Shown one piece after another: positions 59,911 through 64,000 of a DNA stretch of 64,000 bases. Made by a program: the position numbers and the translations under genes. The notes beneath the pieces were generated by a model that saw nothing but the letters and a program-made list of their open reading frames with translations, searched no databases and was not told the origin of the DNA. Numbering within the stretch: position 1 is the first letter of the stretch; every line of letters begins with the position of its first letter. The DNA is from Massariosphaeria phaeospora (taxonomy: Eukaryota; Ascomycota; Dothideomycetes; Pleosporales), in NCBI GenBank assembly GCA_011032825.1, contig JAADJZ010000019.1, positions 372,001 to 436,000 of the forward strand, given 5' to 3'.

Positions 59911-59987
59911 ACCCACCGCATTCCAGACTCCCATCATCCCTATTCCTACAAAGCACACATAACCGGTCCTGGCATCCTACACAAGGC

Positions 59988-61720
59988 TTAGATGTCGGCG
60001 ACGAAGTGCATGCGGCCGCTCTCGTCGCGCCACAGCACGCCGGGAGTTGCACCCGTGGTGCCGCCGCTGACGCGCCTCAGCATCTCCCACTGCGTCGTGC
60101 GGTGAGGGTCGAACTGCTCGATGGCGTCGTAGGTGACGGTGGGGCGAACGGGGAGGGGTCGACCGTTCACACCCATGCCCATGCCGTCAGCACCGTTGTT
60201 GTAATTGTTGTCGTTAGCGAAGATAGCGCTGCCGAAGCGGAAGTCGCTGCTCACGCGCGCAGCAAGCGGCATCGGTGCATTCGGATCAAGCGACAGCTCG
60301 CGCGGCGAGGAGGCAGACTGCGTGGCGGTGTTGTAGACGGAGGCGCGCGGCGGCGTGGTCAGCGGGATGCACATGCGCATGCTGGAGTCGCGCAGCAGAG
60401 CGAGGGTTTCGGCATCGAGGCTCTCTGGGCGCGGGGGACGCGGGGGTGGAGTGCGGCGTCGAGCGGCGGATGAGGTGGCCGGAGCGGGCGACGGGGTACG
60501 GAGGAGGGACTTCAGCGAGGGGCGCGAGGTGCGGGCGCGGGCAGCGGAGTTGGAGGTGTGGGACGTGGAGGTTGAGGTTGAGGACGCGGCGCGGAAGAAG
60601 CGGGAGCCTGGTGAGAGTTAGTTAGTCAGAAGGGAAGTGGTTGTATAGAGAGAGAGGAAGACGTACTCTTGCTGCGGAGCGAGCTGAAACTCAGGCGGGG
60701 CTTCACGTCGGCCTCGTCTCTGATGCGCAGACCTGGGGCTGGCTGACCGACGACAGAGACTGCTGCGGAGGCACACTGGGAGGCCGGGATACTGTGCGGT
60801 GCGGGAGGGAACGGTATCATCTCGCCATCGCGGTAGCTAGTGCGTTGGCTGTCGAACGAGGTGCGCCTGTCCCCATCACTCTCACGCTCATAGCTGTCTC
60901 TAGTGACGTTATGGTTGGAGCTGTTCTGAGAAGGAATGAGTTTCTCGTCCCTGTCTCGCTTGATGAAGAACTTGGACACTGATTCCCCGGTAGTTAGCGC
61001 AGCACCGGTTATAAGACAAGAGAAAAGAGTAGCCCGATTTTTGATTCGTTGCCATGTACCTTTTCGTTCCGGGGAGAGGGAGGGGATGATCGGATTGGGG
61101 TTAGTATTGGCGCGATAGTTCTGGACACCAGCTTTGAAGTCGAAGTCAAACTCTGAGAGGCCTGAGGTGGCGGGCTGGGTGTCTGCAGTAGACTTCTTGA
61201 ACCAGGATGCTGCGTCAGATATCAGCCTTGATACATTCCCAATACTTGAGTAGGATGTAGCTCGACACCCATCTGATAACGTACCTTTCTTCTTCAGAGT
61301 GTTGGCATTCGTATCCGCGCCAGCTGGGCCCAGCGGCTGAGCACCAGAGGCAGCATACGGGTCCGCACTTGCAAGCAGCTCAGTTGAACGCGTCGCCCTG
61401 AGGAAACGCGACGCTGTAGCTGTATTAGCTCGTGTGTATAGCAGATAGCGACGGACTTGCATTTCTTCTTGACAACTCCTGCCTGGATACCAGCGTGGAA
61501 GTCCGTTCCATCGTCTCGACCGTCAACTCCAGCGTTGGCCGCGTGCTCATCCTGACTCGGGGCTTCTTTGAAGAAGCGCGAAGCTGTCCAGCGGATTAGC
61601 TTCATTGTGCATAGGCCAAAACGGGTTGTTGCGAAGCACGCCAACGCGCATGCGGAGGCCAGGACTGGAGACGAGGATGAAAACATCGCGTGGCTTACCT
61701 TTATGCTTGAGACGATTCAT
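59988..61720 (-). CDS. Disordered protein built from five repeated exon-edge motifs
   Basis: Six exons on minus: 61720..61699, 61583..61461, 61413..61285, 61209..61060, 60978..60667, 60607..59988; 451 aa. All five introns are phase 1 and each lies in the codon right after a Lys. Across each join the protein reads K-[A/S/V]-S-[R/K/W]-F: KHKASRFFKE, KKKSSRFLRA, KKKASWFKKS, ERKVSKFFIK, RSKSSRFFRA. The second intron uses a GC donor (GCAAGT). Between motifs the chain is Ser/Thr/Gly/Ala-rich and disordered. The last 200 residues include a proline-rich run (RRRTPPPRPPRPESLDAETL) and a better conserved-looking end (PTVTYDAIEQFDPHRTTQWE ... LWRDESGRMHFVADI). I do not recognise the family. The exon repetition suggests internal exon duplication. 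Function unknown; the basic-plus-aromatic repeats could be membrane- or partner-binding motifs (inference). Confidence 0.72.
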
Positions 61721-62740
61721 GTTGTCCGGCGCGGTTGAGCAACAGCTGGTGTTTGCTTGTTGTGCTGTGTAGAGATGGCGGGATACAGAGGTGCACTGTC
61801 ACGAACGTGGGCGGAAGTTTTTCATGAAAACAACAACAAAGTCTGTTGCGTCGCGACCGTGTCAAGAATGACGTACCCACCACGCAAAGTTGTTGCCTAC
61901 CGCGGAAATTTGCTGCTTCACTCCGACACGCATCGATCGGGTCGGAAGATGCGCTTCTTCGGTGCTCCGACAACCTTTCACTGCAAGTTCAAAAGTGCCT
62001 AGCGGGACAGACCTAACGGCTCGGACCCGTCGGCAACAAGGTGAAAGACAGAGTAGACGCATTGTGAGAAACAGCTACCACAGCGCGGAGCCACAAGAAG
62101 GAAATTCTGAAGATAGGTAGAAGCTCTTCAACCAATCACCATCACCAAAAGCAGGAAGGCCGGTATTTGGACAGCAATACTCCTTGCTCCCCAAAAGGAG
62201 TCAAGGTGAGCATCGTGCCCTTATTTTTTCTTATTTTTATTTGAGAGGGGTTTGGTGTAGAGAGATAGTGCTGAGGATTCGGGATTCGAAGTTCGAAGTC
62301 GAGTCCTTCCAGGATCCAGATCATGGATAGAAGAGTATTGGAGAGGGAGCTAGCTTTCACTCTTCGCCGGCTAGCAACAAACCATCAAGAAAAGACGCGA
62401 AGAGATCCGAGGTACCTCAAGTGCCCAAAGCCCTGCCCTTCCACCGCCTGCAGAACCCCGCGAACCTCCATAAACCTTCCAAGCGTAGGTTTGAACAATG
62501 CATCCTCCAAAAACGAAGTCGTACCCAGTCATGACCAACCCCATCAGGTCATGGGACGCCGTCGAACGCCAAGAGATATAAAGAGATGGGTGTCGCCATA
62601 AAAAAAAGAGGACTACTACATAAGAAGGAAGTAAGATATGGACAAAGGTGCAAGGAAACACTTGTGAACTATACCAAACCAAAAGCCCAAGAGCCAGATA
62701 GAGTGAAAGACATTGGAAGATGGCATCGAACTCCAGAAAA
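61721..62740. other. Intergenic
   Basis: 1.02 kb between two minus-strand genes: promoter of the modular gene and 3' end of the next. No gene supported on either strand. Confidence 0.5.
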
Positions 62741-64000
62741 TTAGAGGGCGCCGGTCGTGTTCCCGGACATCTTAACATTGAGCAGACGTTTAAGATCCTG
62801 TTCTAGGGACGTGGTATCTGAAGATTTCGTGGGCAGAGAATGTTGTTTAGCCTGTACAGAAGAAGGTATGAAAGGATTTTTCGTACTCGGCTTCGGCAAT
62901 GGAATGTGACCTCCATTCGCAGCGCCATTGACGTTAGCGTGTGGGTATGATTCCGGTCGGGTATGATGAGATTGTCTCCCCGGAGTCTTGACTTTGCGAC
63001 TATTTGGAAGCTCTCTATATGGCTGGACATATGGCGCAGATCCACGTCGACGATCAACAGGTCCTCCTTGCGTGGCATCGGTGCGGTTTGGAGACATATG
63101 GGGATCCGCTCTAGTCGGGCCATGTGCCGAAGAGAAACCTCCTTGTGCAAAAGCAAAGCCTCCTCCTTGTGGCAGGAGAGGCGAGTCCGCAGTGATTTCA
63201 GTCCGGAGTCCCGAGATAGGTTTTGTTGAGTCTGACTTCGCTGCTTTGAATAAGGGCGATAGGTTACGATTACCATAAAAAAACACAGAGGACTCTTGCG
63301 TTGCCGGAACAGGAGTCGTTGGGTTCGAAGTACTATGAAAAGGGGAGGTGGAATTATGGAGCGGAGATGGAGTCTGATGGCGAGGAGAAGGCTCTGAAGG
63401 CAAATGATGGACGGGTTTAGGCGGAGTTGGGGCTGCAGGTTTCTTCTGTGATAGGGCCACCCTGTTCAACAGGTCCTGTACTACATCCACCTGGTTAGAC
63501 CGGATAGTATCATCTACTTGGGGAATTCTTGAAGGGGCTGTAACAGAACGGTGTCCAAATGGCGAAGCTGCAGAAGGGGAGGGTCGAGGGTTGTTGGTTT
63601 CGGAGTCTAACTCGATTGGGAAGACGGCATTGAGAGAACTATAGGAGTCCTGCTTAGAATGATGCATACCGTCATGTGCCGGAGGTTGAGTCGGAGGACT
63701 CGAGAAGGTAGCCGACAAGGGACTGCGATTGGCGTTCCGGGCCTTCTCCGCTTTGTCGGCCTTGAACAGCATGTCTAGGGGAGAATCTTCCTGGCGCGGC
63801 GGAATAGCAACTGGAGCGCGCGACGGCGACAGCGGTGACGCGGCCGGCGAAGATACTGAGTCGGAACTGTCATCCATGGGAGGAGTAGGAGGACCAGGTA
63901 CAGATTTTGCTGGCATTGATCTGGACAGAAACTTCGGGATAGGTAGAGCAGACGGAGCAGGAGAGGCATGGAAGGTCGGTCCAGCATACGCGCCCTGCGC
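62741..64000 (-). CDS. PNRC/Edc1-like decapping-associated protein, 3' part
   Basis: An open frame runs from 64000 to the stop at 62741-62743, so the start lies beyond the right edge; at least 419 residues are visible. Near the edge the chain reads YAGPTFHASPAPSALPIPKF, which fits the proline-rich motif of PNRC proteins and yeast Edc1/Edc2 (YAGxxFxxxPxPxxLPxP). That motif binds the EVH1 domain of Dcp1 and activates the Dcp2 decapping enzyme. The rest is Ser/Pro-rich and disordered, with short hydrophobic helices (PLDMLFKADKAEKARN; VVQDLLNRVALSQKK; LEQDLKRLLNVK) that may be other binding motifs. The motif is seen; the decapping role is inferred from it. No catalytic domain is present in the visible part. 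Confidence 0.72.
   Translation of the reverse strand, partial: AQGAYAGPTFHASPAPSALPIPKFLSRSMPAKSVPGPPTPPMDDSSDSVSSPAASPLSPSRAPVAIPPRQEDSPLDMLFKADKAEKARNANRSPLSATFSSPPTQPPAHDGMHHSKQDSYSSLNAVFPIELDSETNNPRPSPSAASPFGHRSVTAPSRIPQVDDTIRSNQVDVVQDLLNRVALSQKKPAAPTPPKPVHHLPSEPSPRHQTPSPLHNSTSPFHSTSNPTTPVPATQESSVFFYGNRNLSPLFKAAKSDSTKPISGLRTEITADSPLLPQGGGFAFAQGGFSSAHGPTRADPHMSPNRTDATQGGPVDRRRGSAPYVQPYRELPNSRKVKTPGRQSHHTRPESYPHANVNGAANGGHIPLPKPSTKNPFIPSSVQAKQHSLPTKSSDTTSLEQDLKRLLNVKMSGNTTGAL

Larger units (their letters stand above)
58812..59987. other. Intergenic between convergent genes, repeat-bearing
   Basis: 1.18 kb with the two direct repeats listed separately. No gene is supported; the two 60-codon frames inside the repeats resemble each other only because the DNA is duplicated. 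Confidence 0.55.

Overview
The window is nuclear DNA from a filamentous ascomycete (Pezizomycotina; probably Dothideomycetes, which is an inference). The reasons are the many 40-80 bp GT-AG introns with CTAAC-type branch points, the small intergenic gaps, and fungus-specific families (UstYa/DUF3328, DUF7708, Ytp1, LAS21, KAP122). I see no tRNA, rRNA or CRISPR array. Gene models were built by hand from reading frames, splice sites and remembered family sequences; all exon joins were checked for phase.

Left part (1-12.7 kb), the accessory region. A 5'-truncated YTP1-like membrane protein gene is followed by a divergent pair. On the minus strand (1595-2366) five short exons encode a secreted precursor with three copies of an ADVATVL-type repeat, each ending in a Lys-Arg Kex2 site. 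On the plus strand (3640-4682) lies a UstYa-type (DUF3328) oxidase. Together they look like a minimal, undescribed fungal RiPP (dikaritin-like) locus, and this is the main discovery of the window. Next come a 166-bp MITE with 35-bp inverted repeats, two tandem genes carrying a retrotransposon-type beta-barrel domain that has lost the protease Asp, an AAA ATPase of the DUF7025 type, and a NACHT-less DUF7708 protein.

Middle part (13-31.5 kb): CWC2 (splicing), glucose-6-phosphate dehydrogenase, 3-phosphoglycerate dehydrogenase, class V myosin, a ZUFSP/C78 deubiquitinase and a Ser/Pro-rich protein of unknown function that may be fused to it.

Right part (32-64 kb): LAS21/GPI7 (GPI anchor), a FUN14-family protein, the karyopherin KAP122, aminopeptidase P with a mitochondrial leader, SNZ/PDX1 (vitamin B6), SKP1, SMP3 (GPI mannosyltransferase), PGS1 (cardiolipin pathway) sharing a 162-bp promoter with the complex I subunit NDUFA12, a large ABCC transporter, a protein of unknown function built from five repeated exon-edge motifs, and the 3' part of a PNRC/Edc1-like decapping-associated protein running off the right edge.

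Most of the right two thirds is ordinary housekeeping DNA. The unusual material is in the first 8 kb, in the micro-exon gene at 51.3-52.1 kb and in the modular gene at 60-61.7 kb.
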